Assembly: GCF_021018895.1 (NCBI RefSeq)
Contig: NC_079377.1
Coordinates: forward strand, 19,130,001-19,194,000
From: Seriola aureovittata
Taxonomy: Eukaryota; Chordata; Actinopteri; Carangiformes; Carangidae
Direction of reading: 5' to 3'
Length of the DNA stretch: 64,000 nucleotides
Made by a program: the position numbers and the translations under genes. The stretch's first letter is position 1. Every line of letters begins with the position of its first letter. Positions 40,444-51,432 of this stretch are shown here, one piece after another. The notes below the pieces were generated by a model. It saw nothing but the letters and a program-made list of their open reading frames with translations, was not told where the DNA came from and did not search any database.

Positions 40444-40701
40444 ACTCTCTCCCGACAGAGATCCGCACATCGTCATCTCTGGACATTTACAAAAAACTAC
40501 TGAAAACCCACCTGTTCACCAAGGCCTATGGCCTCTAGCTCACTCATCTCCTACAGTCTCCTCCAATCATTGCCTTCCCTATTCTGTCTCATCTTGTTTT
40601 CATTTATTGGTTTTATTTATTTATTTTGTGTTTTATTACTCTGTAAAGCGGCCTTGGGTACCTTGAAAGGCACTATAAAAATCTATGTAATTATTATTAT
40701 T
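40444..40701 (+). mobile_element. L2-like LINE, 3' end with short-repeat tail
   Basis: The frame 40461-40538 gives IRTSSSLDIYKKLLKTHLF, then TKAYGL and stop TAG (40536-40538), the usual end of an L2/Maui-type ORF. It is followed by a 3' UTR with ACTCTGTAAAGCGGCCTTGG, then GAAAGGCACTATAAAAATC and a tail of ATT units ending 40701. It is strongly 5' truncated. Confidence 0.75.
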
Positions 40702-41921
40702 AGCAATATTATCACTATTATTATATTGGCATTTAGCTCAAAGAAAGTTCATGGGTTCATTTGAAGTTATGATACACTACATAACTAGATTAAATAGGAC
40801 TATGGGACTGTGTGTGTGTTCACAATGCCTCAAACTCCAAAGCCAGAAAACTCACTCCCTCAAACGCTACTGATCTGTAAACTCTGTGAAGAATAAAGCA
40901 AATCTCAACATGACCATTAGAATCACATTTACCACTGAACTGTATAGCTTTTAGACCAAACTTAATGGCAAATACTTAAAACTATTACACGAAACGGCCT
41001 GAATACCTCAAGTCAAGGTTCATAGCACTGTAATAATTGAAGCTGAGACAATTGCACTGATCTGCAACGACACACTTATTTTCTCTGTTAATAACTTGGC
41101 TGTCAAGTTCAAAACCCCTTCACCTCTCCATGTCTCCATTCTACAGCGCTGCACGTTTTCCCTCTCTCAACTTCTCTGACAGCAAAAAGAGTTCATACAA
41201 CTCTTTGAAGTATAGGCTATATATAGATCATTTAGTATGTGTCTCATAAGGCAAATGCTTATATTCCTCTTTTTTCTTTTTTCTTTTTTTTTTTTTACCA
41301 TTTTACCAATTTCCATATTAGACTGTGTCTTTTTCCCTCTCTCCTACTGGAAATCTGCTCCAATTATTCCCATCTCAGCTCTTGTTTCAGATAAGTCCAA
41401 AACTGTATTACTCTCAAAACACATAAAATGGTTTTCGGTTCGATGTCGGATTATCAACTTGACAGTGGTGTGCAGTTTGATATTTTAATAATATCTGTTG
41501 AGATCAAAATGTTTGTGAGCATTTGAAATTTGAAATCGCCTGACTCCTCGTGTGTGTGTGTAGTGTTGGTGGTGGGTGGCGGGGTGTAGCTAATGGGTTG
41601 CCAGGTTGGGCTCTTGATCTTTCAGCTGGATGCTCCGGTTCAGCCTGGAGGTTGCTTCCTCCATTTGAGCAGATGGTGGAACGCGCAGTGTTCAGTGACC
41701 CCCCCTCACACACCCTGCAGCACCTGAGCATGTGTGTGTGTCTGTGTGGGTGAAAGCACGCATGTGTGTGTGTTGATTCAGAAATTTTCATACACTGGAT
41801 ATACTAGATCATGTATTTTCTGTATGCCATACAAGTCAAGATTACATTGAATCAGCCATACAGAGTTTGTGCGCATACCAGCACAATAGCTACTTGCACT
41901 TACACTCACCCATGTGTTTAT

Positions 41922-41925
<4 letters not shown>

Positions 41926-41955
<30 letters not shown>
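41926..41955. repeat. (CA)n microsatellite
   Basis: About 15 perfect CA units within the camkmt intron. Confidence 0.94.
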
Positions 41956-41957
<2 letters not shown>

Positions 41958-42169
41958 CTTAACAGAAATTGACAGCCTGACACACACTTGCTGATATAAA
42001 AAAGCATCTGCAAAGAAAAGAAAATGTGAAAAGATGAGGTTATAGTAAAGCACACACCTCTCTATCTATATCTCCCTCACACAGAGACGCACAGCGCAGC
42101 ACAAAGCTTTCTATCCATTCTCCCGTCTCCCTCCCTCTCCCTCTCTTTCTCTTCGTCTCTCACAGTCTG

Positions 42170-42420
42170 CACTGCAAAGTTATATGAAGGGCATCAGGCA
42201 GGCCCGGCGAGCCGAGTGCAGAGTGACAGCGGCGAACGGAGTGATGGCTCGGCCCGATAAACACCCAGCGTCAAATGAAAAGGCTCTGCGCTTGCCATCA
42301 TCCCCTGTCACAATGCAATTACTGAACAGAGTGATAGCAAGATAGCAGCCCCCACCGCTAGCCACAATGATAAAAGTATTGACTGATTTGATTGAATGAT
42401 TAAAATAATGCAGACATAAA
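42170..42420. promoter_or_regulatory. candidate conserved non-coding element
   Basis: A complex repeat-free patch flanked by CT-rich and GA-rich DNA. It has CCCGATAAACACCC, TCACAATGCAATTACTG and CACAATGATAAAAG motifs (GATA-, homeodomain- and Sox-like). No frame with splice sites. It lies 260 bp upstream of the 42678 exon. Confidence 0.35.
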
Positions 42421-42534
42421 AATGGGGGTGAAGATAGAGAGGGAAATGGCAGGGAGGAGAGGGAGCAATGGAGAGAGAGGGTGGGGTGGGCCGGGCTGCC
42501 AAGAGTGAGGCTTTGTAGATATGGTTATGTCATT

Positions 42535-42536
<2 letters not shown>

Positions 42537-42580
<44 letters not shown>
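42537..42580. repeat. (GT)n microsatellite
   Basis: About 22 perfect GT units ending about 97 bp upstream of the camkmt exon at 42678. Confidence 0.95.
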
Positions 42581-42582
<2 letters not shown>

Positions 42583-42677
42583 CAGATGTTTGCTTCATCT
42601 AAGGGTGCTTTTGGTTTTGTTCTTTTGTTCTGTGTTGTTTCATTTCTCTGTCTCTTTCCTGTCTCTCTGTCTCTCAG

Positions 42678-42741
42678 GTTGCCATTTGTGCTGACGTGAA
42701 GGAAGTTCTGCTATCAGATGGGAACGAGAAGTCCATTCAGA
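42678..42741 (+). CDS. camkmt: camkmt exon with post-I acidic strand
   Basis: The exon is 64 nt, acceptor AG 42676-42677 preceded by a long CT-rich tract. It encodes VAICADVKEVLLSDGNEKSI plus Gln, matching the CAMKMT segment around strand beta 2, where the acidic residue in the SDGNE stretch is expected to contact SAM. It ends with a single A before a weak donor, GTATCC (42742). That A joins AT of the next exon to give Asn, as the family alignment requires, so the weak site is supported by phase. A (GT)n tract lies about 100 nt upstream in the preceding 5.5-kb intron. Confidence 0.95.
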
Positions 42742-42939
42742 GTATCCTTTCATCGTCCTCTCTCCTTCTCTTTCTGTCTATCTCTCTATCTCTGCCTTAT
42801 TCCTCCAACTCACATTTATTTATATGCGTTCATATGGATTTGTTTCTGTGAATACTTGTCTTTTCTCTTGGGGTTTCAAATGGCAAATTTGTTGTTAGTT
42901 TTTGCATTCCCTTACATAAAAACCACATTCCTTCACACT

Positions 42940-43210
42940 CGTGTTATGTGTATGGTTTTAGCACGTCACATGTGATAAATTCAAATGATACAGATAAAAA
43001 AAAAAAAAGAAATTGAATGTAAAAAATCACATTTAAAAACATCAATTACAGGTGACTTTTTTGTAAGGGACAACAATTCCACATCTAATGTTCCGTTTTT
43101 GGGCACATGCCATGAAATCTAACATTTTCACATGTGAAGTGTAAGACTTCACATGTGAAAACATGGATTTCACATGTGCTTTTTGAGCCTGTAACATGTA
43201 TACATAAATA
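42940..43210. repeat. cluster of TTCACATGTGAA palindromes
   Basis: TTTTCACATGTGAAG (about 43126), CTTCACATGTGAAAACATGG (about 43147), TTTCACATGTGC (about 43168) and a single CGTCACATGTGATAAA (about 42965) share the palindromic core CACATGTG. Probably an old dispersed repeat; the core is also an E-box. Lies just after the camkmt exon at 42678. Confidence 0.55.
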
Positions 43211-45932
43211 AAATGATTGCAACTCCACAAGCAGTAATATCTTATTCTCATAGTTTCTGCTTAATCAGTCATAAATCATTGTGCCAGTTGTTATTGCCTA
43301 TTAAACATCAATAAATCTCAATTGAGGCGTTGTAATCTAAACCATTATTACTGCTAGTGAATTATGATGCCATTTTAATCTCTTCTACACTGTGATCAAG
43401 ATTAATTTCTCATGTGATCAATTTTTCCAGTGGCCCTGCTTTAGCTTTAAACACAACTCTTTGAGGCTGTATCATAAACTGAAACTATACCATGTACTGT
43501 AACCTCTGGGTTTCAGCCCAAGACTGGAGACTGGGATGGAGCGAAGGAAGAATAGCCATCCACCTCTTTTATCTTTAGGCAAAAGCAGCAGATGGGGCAC
43601 CCACAGTGACAAATATCCAGCACTAGTGCTCAACGTGGCATCTACCAATCCTAGCTGCCCACAGTGCCAAGTTAAGAGCACAGTAATTGCCATCCTGTCA
43701 GATTTTGTTTGAGACTTCATCTAATGCTAAGGCTAGGGTTAGGGCTTGATGAGTGTTTTTGAAGCAGGAACAATCAAGGTTTGTTTAAAATGTTTTTGTG
43801 TGTGGTTAAGGTTTAGGCCTATAATTAAGTTTTTGGGACAAATCTTTAGGTCTTTTTTTTTTTTTTTGCCAACATTTGTTCTTTGAGTGGGTTATTGATC
43901 AACTCTGTCAGCTTGCAAACCATATTGTGCTTTTTTTTCCATTTCACACTTGCTCCTGTCTGATGTCCTCTTGTTTTCCCTCTTTTCTTCCATCTTCTTT
44001 CATCATTCCTGTCCTTTTTGTCCCATCCCTCCAGATCTGGCTTTATTCACTCAACAACCATACAGACAAGAAAAGGACGTTCTGACTCGTTACAGTTGTT
44101 TCACAAAAGCAGGAAATATAAATACACATTTCTTCCCCATTGACCAACGTGGCACTTCCATATTTTGCTCTGCTCACAATATATCTGTCTCAGCCAGCCA
44201 CAATGCTCCTTTACTGATCACAATAAGACCAAACAATAACATTATGGAGCCTGTAAAACACACAAACACACACACGAGGGCACACAAACAATACGCCATT
44301 GACCGACTGCTTTGTTTCACAGAACAAACACATAGAGAGAATTGTAAGTGAAATCATAGCGAGAATGGATCGAACACACACAGAAATAGAGAGGCGGCGT
44401 TGAGAAAGACAGATAATTTGTTCTGGGCTCAGCCAAATTGGCCCATTCACATACTGCAGGCACTATGTGGCATTTCCTCTCACTGAGGAAGCTGTTGGTC
44501 TTAGCCTTGTGCTAATAACCACTGTTTGTCTCACATGGCCTTATTGTGCGGCTAGCGTTACAATGGAAAGAGATTGTGCGTTGAGATAGCACTCAGTTAT
44601 TCAGTGAAACAGATGAGAAGATAATTCAGAGAAAGAACTTGTGAATAGACTCGACATTTAGTTACATATATTCCAGAGAATAGATTTTTCCCATTCCTGC
44701 AAAGTTGTTGATCTCATTTGTAGCGCAGGAACGCACTCAAACACACACCATAGAGAGCAGCGACTGTTGCTGTGACCTTGAATACTCATGTTGAAAATCA
44801 ATTGAAGCGTTCCATTAAGAATGATTGATGCATGTCATTGGCTGTTACTTGTCCGCTACAAGTGATGGGCGCATATATTCCTCCACTTTAATGGTCAAAA
44901 ATACTCAAATCTCTCTCTCTTTCACTTTTTCGTCTTTATTTCGTTGTGTGTGTTTCCAACTCCTGTGTGTGTTTTTTTGTGCGTGTGCTGACCTCTCCCC
45001 GAGTGGTGTGCTAGTGATGAGATTACAGTAAGCTGCTCTGCTCTTCGCCCTGTCACCCCTATGCATAACACACAGATGCACAGGTGTCGAGCATGTCTCT
45101 GTGTCTATGTGCACTCGTATATAAATATGTGCTAACCTACATAGTGTATCTGTGTCTGCGCGGCCTCCTTGATTTTGGATTGGCTCTCCAGCTATCAATT
45201 CATCAACTTATCACGATCTCCTGCTCTCTCTCTCTCTTTCTCTCTTTCTCTCTCTCTCTCTCTTTCTCTATCTCTCTCTATCTCGCTCGCTCCCTGTCTT
45301 TGTCGATTGGATTTGTCTCAGCTCTTTGCAGGCTTTAAAGACAAGGAAATCCTAATTGAATTGCTTTGCAACTCCACAAGCCAGTGTCTTAATAGACAAC
45401 TTGACATCAATCGCCCTGCCTTTGTGCGCGTTCATCTGCATGTGTGTGTTTGCGAGAGGGACTGTGTGAGCGTGTGTGTCTGTGGTTAAAAGCCTTCCCA
45501 TTGATCCAGCTAGAGGCTGCTGTGATCTGCTTCTGCAGGCAGGCTCTCTATCCCTGGAGATCATCTCTGATCATTCATGCTTTCTCTATGAAGATGTTTA
45601 CCATATATATTTTTACCTAAAGGAAGTCTTACTTAGAGTTTGTGTCTTCCTGAATTTTTAACATGTGGCAATAAGTTTGCATTTGCAAAAATGTTAACTG
45701 AATTAGCAAATATGTATTAAATCCACTCTGTGTAGAATTTGATGTGATTATAACATCTTTTAAACAAACAAACAAATAAAACAAACAAATTTTAACTACT
45801 TGTGACACTGGGTGCCAGAAATGGAAATTTTCAAATTCTGTACATGGTGGCTTTAGTTTGAATTTATTTAACTGCAAGGATTCAGTGCACATCGATTCAG
45901 CAGTGGTTTTCGAAACTTTATCTGCTCACACT

Positions 45933-45953
45933 TCTACTACTACTACTACTACT
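45933..45953. repeat. (CTA)n trinucleotide repeat
   Basis: Seven CTA units. Confidence 0.9.
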
Positions 45954-46038
45954 TCATACATTAAGGGATCTTTAAGCCTGCCCTACAACCGAGGATGTAA
46001 TGTGTGTCCATGATAAATCCTTGACCTTGGTGCATCAG

Positions 46039-46105
46039 ATGTACGAGGGCTGGTCGAGAGAAACAGGCGAGCTGGAAAGTTTGGGTCAGCACATGTATCT
46101 GCCAG
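46039..46105 (+). CDS. camkmt: camkmt exon, variable region after strand 2
   Basis: The exon is 67 nt between acceptor AG 46037-46038 and donor GTGAGA at 46106. It encodes (N)VRGLVERNRRAGKF...VSA(R), corresponding to the family's NVQDIITRNQKAG-type segment. It is the least conserved of the seven exons. It was identified because the preceding exon ends in phase 1 and the following exon needs two bases from this one; both conditions are met (AT at the start, AG at the end). The acceptor's polypyrimidine tract is poor (cttggtgcatcag), unlike the neighbouring exons. There is no stop in frame. Confidence 0.9.
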
Positions 46106-46494
46106 GTGAGACCATTTTCACAGCTCTTTATGGAAGGATGCATGACTTCTACTCTGTGCTCTTTATCACTGAGGCCAGAAAGAGGAGTGGAAAGTGTGCA
46201 GTGCTTGCTGTAGTGTTTAAATGTTTCTCTTAAAAGTGCTCACTTTGATTTGGCCCACACCATACTGTGCTGCAAGCCAACAAGTAAACATAACCTACTG
46301 TATGCCATGTAGTGGAGGTTTTTTACAGTGCCTTAAGTGCATACATTTTTAGTTTGGGTGGCCTCAGTGGGAGTATAAATCCTAACCATGGCTGTATTCT
46401 AGCAATGCTCGACACAGATATTGTACAGAACAAGTAAACCTCCCTTCTTAATCAAGGAACAACTAAAGCCTGCCTTCTCCCTTGGCCTCAGCCA

Positions 46495-46595
46495 AATCTC
46501 TCCAGCAAGTTCAGCACAAATTGGTTCAGTACTTTTTATGTAATCCTGCTGAAACAAACAGTCACGGGTGAAAACACAACCTCCTTGGCGGAAGT
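46495..46595 (-). repeat. SINE-like fish repeat, copy 2 (reverse)
   Basis: Reverse-complement orientation of the family at 25757: cagcaagttcagcacaaatt, then ATGTAATCCTGCTGAAACAAAC, then GGGTGAAAACACAACCTCCTTGGCGGAAG. It covers the 5' half only. It lies about 400 bp downstream of the camkmt exon at 46039. Confidence 0.65.
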
Positions 46596-46809
46596 AACAA
46601 CACCAACAAACATAAAAGCTACATGAGATGAAAGTGCATGGTAAGTAAGGCACACAGAAGCAATAGAAATATTCTCCCACAATGGTGCAGTGTGAGAGTG
46701 AAATTCTGAGAACGAAAGGAAGATTGTGGTGATTTATAGACAGACATGTATACTGTCCTGTACACCTGTTTTACTGAACAAACACCAAAATGTTATCCAC
46801 TGAATTATG

Positions 46810-46810
<1 letters not shown>

Positions 46811-46875
<65 letters not shown>
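46811..46875. repeat. (GT)n microsatellite
   Basis: About 32 perfect GT units in the intron after the 46039 exon. Confidence 0.95.
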
Positions 46876-46877
<2 letters not shown>

Positions 46878-47332
46878 TAGTTTACCTTTATAGATACCTG
46901 ATCCTATTCACCACCTGTACAATATTTTTCTTTGACATTTTCACATGATAAATGTGAATTTTTTTTTGTTGAATTTTTTCTATATTTGTTCCAAATATCT
47001 GCAAGCGATGGTTTTGGACCAACTTTAGATGGACAACACTTCTTTATTATTTATTATTGTACAAATCTCTTGTGTTAATTAAATGAAACACTAACTTAAA
47101 ATACAATCAAAGCAGTTTTTTATCTTGAATGAATGTCAATTTTATAAATTTTCACATCGTTATGTCTCTTAAGTTTTAAAAAATAAATTACAAAAGATCA
47201 AACCTTTTTCATTACATACTGCTAAATGGAATATGTGTGTGTACGTGTGTTCACATGCACAGAATCATCCAAGCAAAATGATTCCCTTTGATAGGGAGTT
47301 CTCATCCAGAAACCATCAAGAGAACTTTCCAC

Positions 47333-47333
<1 letters not shown>

Positions 47334-47391
<58 letters not shown>
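47334..47391. repeat. (CA)n microsatellite
   Basis: About 29 perfect CA units. With the GT tract at 46811 it forms another oppositely oriented pair about 460 bp apart. Confidence 0.95.
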
Positions 47392-47393
<2 letters not shown>

Positions 47394-47516
47394 CATATGC
47401 AAGGACGGGCTAAAACATAGTTAATTGTTGTCCCTGTCTCAAAAAAGGCATTTTGCCACTGACTGACTGTTTTGCTTCCCTACCTCTTCTTCCCCCCATC
47501 TCTCTCTCCCTCTCCC

Positions 47517-47558
<42 letters not shown>

Positions 47559-47889
47559 CTCCCTCCTGCACATATTTACACGAGTGGAAGATGGAGTGAA
47601 AAAGTAAACGTATAATTAGGCTACATTACTTTGATTGTTTTCTTTTCAGATTATGCCTGCTGTCATCGCTGCACCGCAAGAGAGGGCGAAGGGCACGATG
47701 CGATTGGACAAGGGGAGGGAGAGGGAGGGGCGTGTCGCGTGATGGTGTGTGCACGTGCATGCGTATGTGTGTGCGTGTGTTGGGACCTCCTGCCGCGAAT
47801 CGAGATTGTGTTTCTAGCAGGGCCTAATGTTTTGTTTACTGAGTGTTAATAATGCCTAATTAATAATCCCCCAATCTGCCTGACAGTCT

Positions 47890-47927
<38 letters not shown>

Positions 47928-48962
47928 AAAATGGTGTGGAAAAAGAGATGGAGGAATAGTACGCGGTGTCAGCACAGCCTTCACACAATCTGGATCAACC
48001 AAATTACAGCCAAAGAAAAAGGAAAACACATCAACCATTGGTAATCTACTTCAAAACAGCACCACGAGGGATCAGTAGAAAATCATAAAAGAAATAAAGA
48101 CTGACCAAAACCTGGCCCTTAAGACTGGTGAAAACCCAGAGAATGCAGACTGCGCCACTGCTACCAAAAACAAGACACTGAGACAGAGCAACACCTCCTC
48201 TTCAAATAGCAAGAATTTGACTCACTCTCCACCAAACTGCCAAACCAAAGCGTAATACTTATTTTTGGAGGAAACTGATAATTGCCATAGAAGCATCAAA
48301 ATATGTTTAAACCTGAGGGGAAACCAGCAGAACATCTGTCCCCGCTTTTTAATTTAATTTAATCTATTTTCTTTTTTGATTCTCACTATTTCCAAACTAT
48401 AGCTCATTCTATCATATATATTTTCTTTTTTCTTGTGTTTCTATAATGCATATAAGATTTTATGGTGTATATTTTATAGCAATGTGCAAACTATTTTCTT
48501 TTTTTTCCCTACATTCTGAATTACTAATCTTGTAGTGTAAATCATGTGCAACCTCTTTGGCAATGATCAGGCCAATAAAGTAAGAATAGAGAAGAGGACA
48601 GTGTGGCGATTGAATATGGATTTGGTCCTCCTGAGTGTGAGAGAGAGTGTGTGTGTGTTCACATGGTATAAATGTCAAGTGTCATGTCAGAAGCTCCCTC
48701 GCTTTACCTCACAGATGACATGTCGTCCCTCCCCGACGCTTTCTCCAAGTCTCTACTGAAGCAGAAAAACAGTGGGGGTCAGACAGAGATGTGTCGGGGA
48801 GCAAGAAGACCAAAGTGTTGGAAAGAGAGAAAAGAAACAGTGAAAGACAAAAGAGGGACAGGCCGCTGTTGCTCGCTGCGCAGCTTCATGAACGCTGGCT
48901 TTCTTCTTTCATCAGCTCTGCAAATACTTAACTTTGGTCTCTGTTTTATGTGTGTGTTACAG

Positions 48963-49037
48963 GGTGGTGAGGTGGGACTGTGAGCCTGACATTTCGGCAC
49001 TAGAGGGTCACTTTGACATTGTCATGTGTGCAGACTG
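48963..49037 (+). CDS. camkmt: camkmt exon with motif II (IVMCAD)
   Basis: The exon is 75 nt, acceptor AG 48961-48962, donor GTAGGT at 49038. It completes Arg, then encodes [18 protein letters not shown] and continues IVMCAD, ending with TG of a split Cys codon. The FDIVMCADC stretch begins the family-16 (METTL21/VCPKMT/CAMKMT) motif in which D-x-x-F/Y lines the substrate lysine pocket; the motif is cut by the intron. A (CA)n tract starts 6 nt into the following intron, unusually close to the donor. Confidence 0.96.
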
Positions 49038-49041
49038 GTAG

Positions 49042-49043
<2 letters not shown>

Positions 49044-49079
<36 letters not shown>
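49044..49079. repeat. (CA)n at camkmt splice donor
   Basis: Begins 6-7 nt after the exon end at 49037 (gtaggtacacac...). Confidence 0.96.
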
Positions 49080-49080
<1 letters not shown>

Positions 49081-50152
49081 GATTTATCTCTGTGTGTGTG
49101 TTCATGGCATTAATTTTCGCTTTTGCGTGACAGTTCTTGCAGGGCCCCCCACCAGCGCCTGGACCTTCCCCGCCTTTTCCACACACGCACATATACTCAC
49201 ACACACATCACACACACATACATACATATGCTCAGATGCCCGCCTGCCTCCATTTTACACCAAATTGCCTCGTTTTCATGCTTGGTGTCCCAGCAAATGG
49301 ATGACTTAGGCAAATTGCAAATAATTGCGCCTTGACAAGGAAGGAGACACAGTAAGATAAAGAAAGAGTTGAGGGCGGATGGAGGGAGGAGCAGAAATGG
49401 AGATGGAAATGGAGAGACAGAGCAACATAAACATAACAATTAGCCCATCGGTCATTGAAATGTAGATCTTGTGGCTAATCAAGAATTACATCTGTTTTAA
49501 TCGCTCAGTCGTACTGTGTGAAAAAAAAATGCATCAGGATTTTTAGTGCATCCTGCAGCTTGACTTCCTTGGAGAAAATATGAAGAAAGGTAAGTGTGAT
49601 CTGTGAAAGAAATTGCTCCTCTAAAACGTTCATTCAAGTTATATGTGCTGTCAAAGGGGATGGAATGTGCAACCTTGATTTATTTATTCACACACGCTCA
49701 CACAAACACACACACACACAAACACACACAAACACAAACAACACACACACAAAGGGCTGTCGTGGTAAATAAATGTGTAGGTACACTTCTGCATCCAAGG
49801 CCTGGCCAGTACACACCTGCAGTATTTACTACAGAGAGAGAGAAAAAAGAAAATCAAACATGATATTTTATACACTCCATATCATACAGACATATTTTGA
49901 ATTTTTTTTACTAAATTATAATGTTTTTAGAAGCTTTTAATTCTTAAAAAAATATATAAATTAACATCATTTAAAGACACACTGAAGTCATGCAAACCAA
50001 CAAAGCAAGGTTGAGTTATGATAACTTAGGAATCTTTAGCTATGGTTAAGTACAAAGTGACCGTGTCATGGTGGAGTGTCTGCCTAGTCTCTGAGCGAGG
50101 TCCTGCTTAGGTTCTCCAATGCTGATTTGGGCAGTGATATAGAAACTTTTTT

Positions 50153-50173
50153 GGGGGGGGGGGGGGGGGGGGG
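50153..50173. repeat. poly-G tract
   Basis: 21 consecutive G, preceded by six T. A G-quadruplex-capable and sequencing-error-prone homopolymer. Confidence 0.93.
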
Positions 50174-50439
50174 TGTAACGGATGCAGTGGGTCTCATCAT
50201 GGTAGCAATGCAGCCTTCATAAGAGATGAAGGAAGCTGAAGGTTAAGTTTAGGGCTCGGTTGTCCCAAAAGACTTCAGAATCAGCAGACAGATAAAAGGA
50301 AGTCAAGCGGTGTCCAGGTGCAGTGGTTTTTGAAGTAAAACAAAAGATGTGAAAGGAGTTCATGCCGGATATGGAGAGGTTCAGGCAAACCCTTTCGGTG
50401 ACTGGAGGGAGGGGCAGGGGCTTGGCTAGAGTGTTTTAG

Positions 50440-50760
50440 CAGGAGAGGACAACTGCTGACCATGACTGGTGATATCATTGGGTGATGAGAAGAACATTTT
50501 GAGGAACTCTTGAGCTTGAACGTTACACCTTTTGTGGACGAGTCAGATGACTTGGAGGAAGCCTCACCAAGCCCTCTGGTGGTCACCGAGGCAGTCAAGA
50601 ATCTCGGCGGTGGTGAGGTACCTGCGATGCTGCAGGCTCTGGACAGCGTTGGATTGTCTTGGGTTGTCTTTGTGGAGGTTGAGGATTGAGCCTAAGGACT
50701 GGAAGACAGGCATTGTGGTCCCCTTTTTCAGGACTGGTCATTGGACAGCACCTTCCTTTA
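50440..50760 (+). mobile_element. non-LTR retrotransposon RT remnant
   Basis: Frames across this stretch include VVTEAVKNLGGGEVPAMLQA, then LDSVGLSWVV, then LEDRHCGPLFQDW-like sequence. They resemble the region just before and at the start of the RT domain of a fish LINE (consensus-like ALDIVGLSWL ... DWQTGVVVPLF). Frameshifts break it. It could be the same family as the scrap near 30570. Intron of camkmt. Confidence 0.6.
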
Positions 50761-51295
50761 GGCTATTGTGTTTATGTCCATTTACCCTCCACCACACGTG
50801 TACACACACTTTCACACATGCGCATACAAACACACACACACATGCTGAGAAGATAAACATGCTGTTGGTTAATCAAAAGTTCTTGACTATTTTGTAGCTT
50901 GACAAACACTGAACAAAATCAACTTGTGTACAGTATGTGTGTATCTGCCTGCTCAAGTGTGTACATGTGTGCTAAGTGCAGCATTAGCAAACGCTGTTAT
51001 CATTATTGTAATGTCACGGTCATTACAGGTAATAGTCAGGTACAGCACTCAGAGAGAGAAAGAGAGCAGGCAGCTAATAGAGGATATTTTGAGGATATTA
51101 GCAGACTAGTGTATATGCACGTGTGTATGATAGATAGAAGCAGATAGTGTGAGAGCGGAGTAAATTGCATGTGAATTTTTGATATCACGAGTTCTTCAGA
51201 TTTCCCATTTCTCTCAGCAGCGATGTGCGCTTTAGCCATGGGTCTGTGCTGTCTTTGTGTGCGGTGCCATCTTTTCTGTGCGTGTATGTGAGCGA

Positions 51296-51432
51296 GTGAT
51301 TGTGTGATAATTGCAGTGGTGCTGGTTGAAGAGTGATGGCTGACCGATTAACGGGCGCGTCATTGCGATGATCACCTGCGAAAAGGTCAACAACGCAGCT
51401 TCCACTCCGATTAATTATAGTTCCTACCAGTA
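51296..51432. promoter_or_regulatory. candidate conserved non-coding element
   Basis: A repeat-free patch including GATAATTGCAGTGGTGCTGG, GACCGATTAACGGGCGCG, ATGATCACCTGCG and CGATTAATTATAG. The mix of CpGs, TAAT cores and an E-box is unlike the surrounding intron. Confidence 0.35.
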
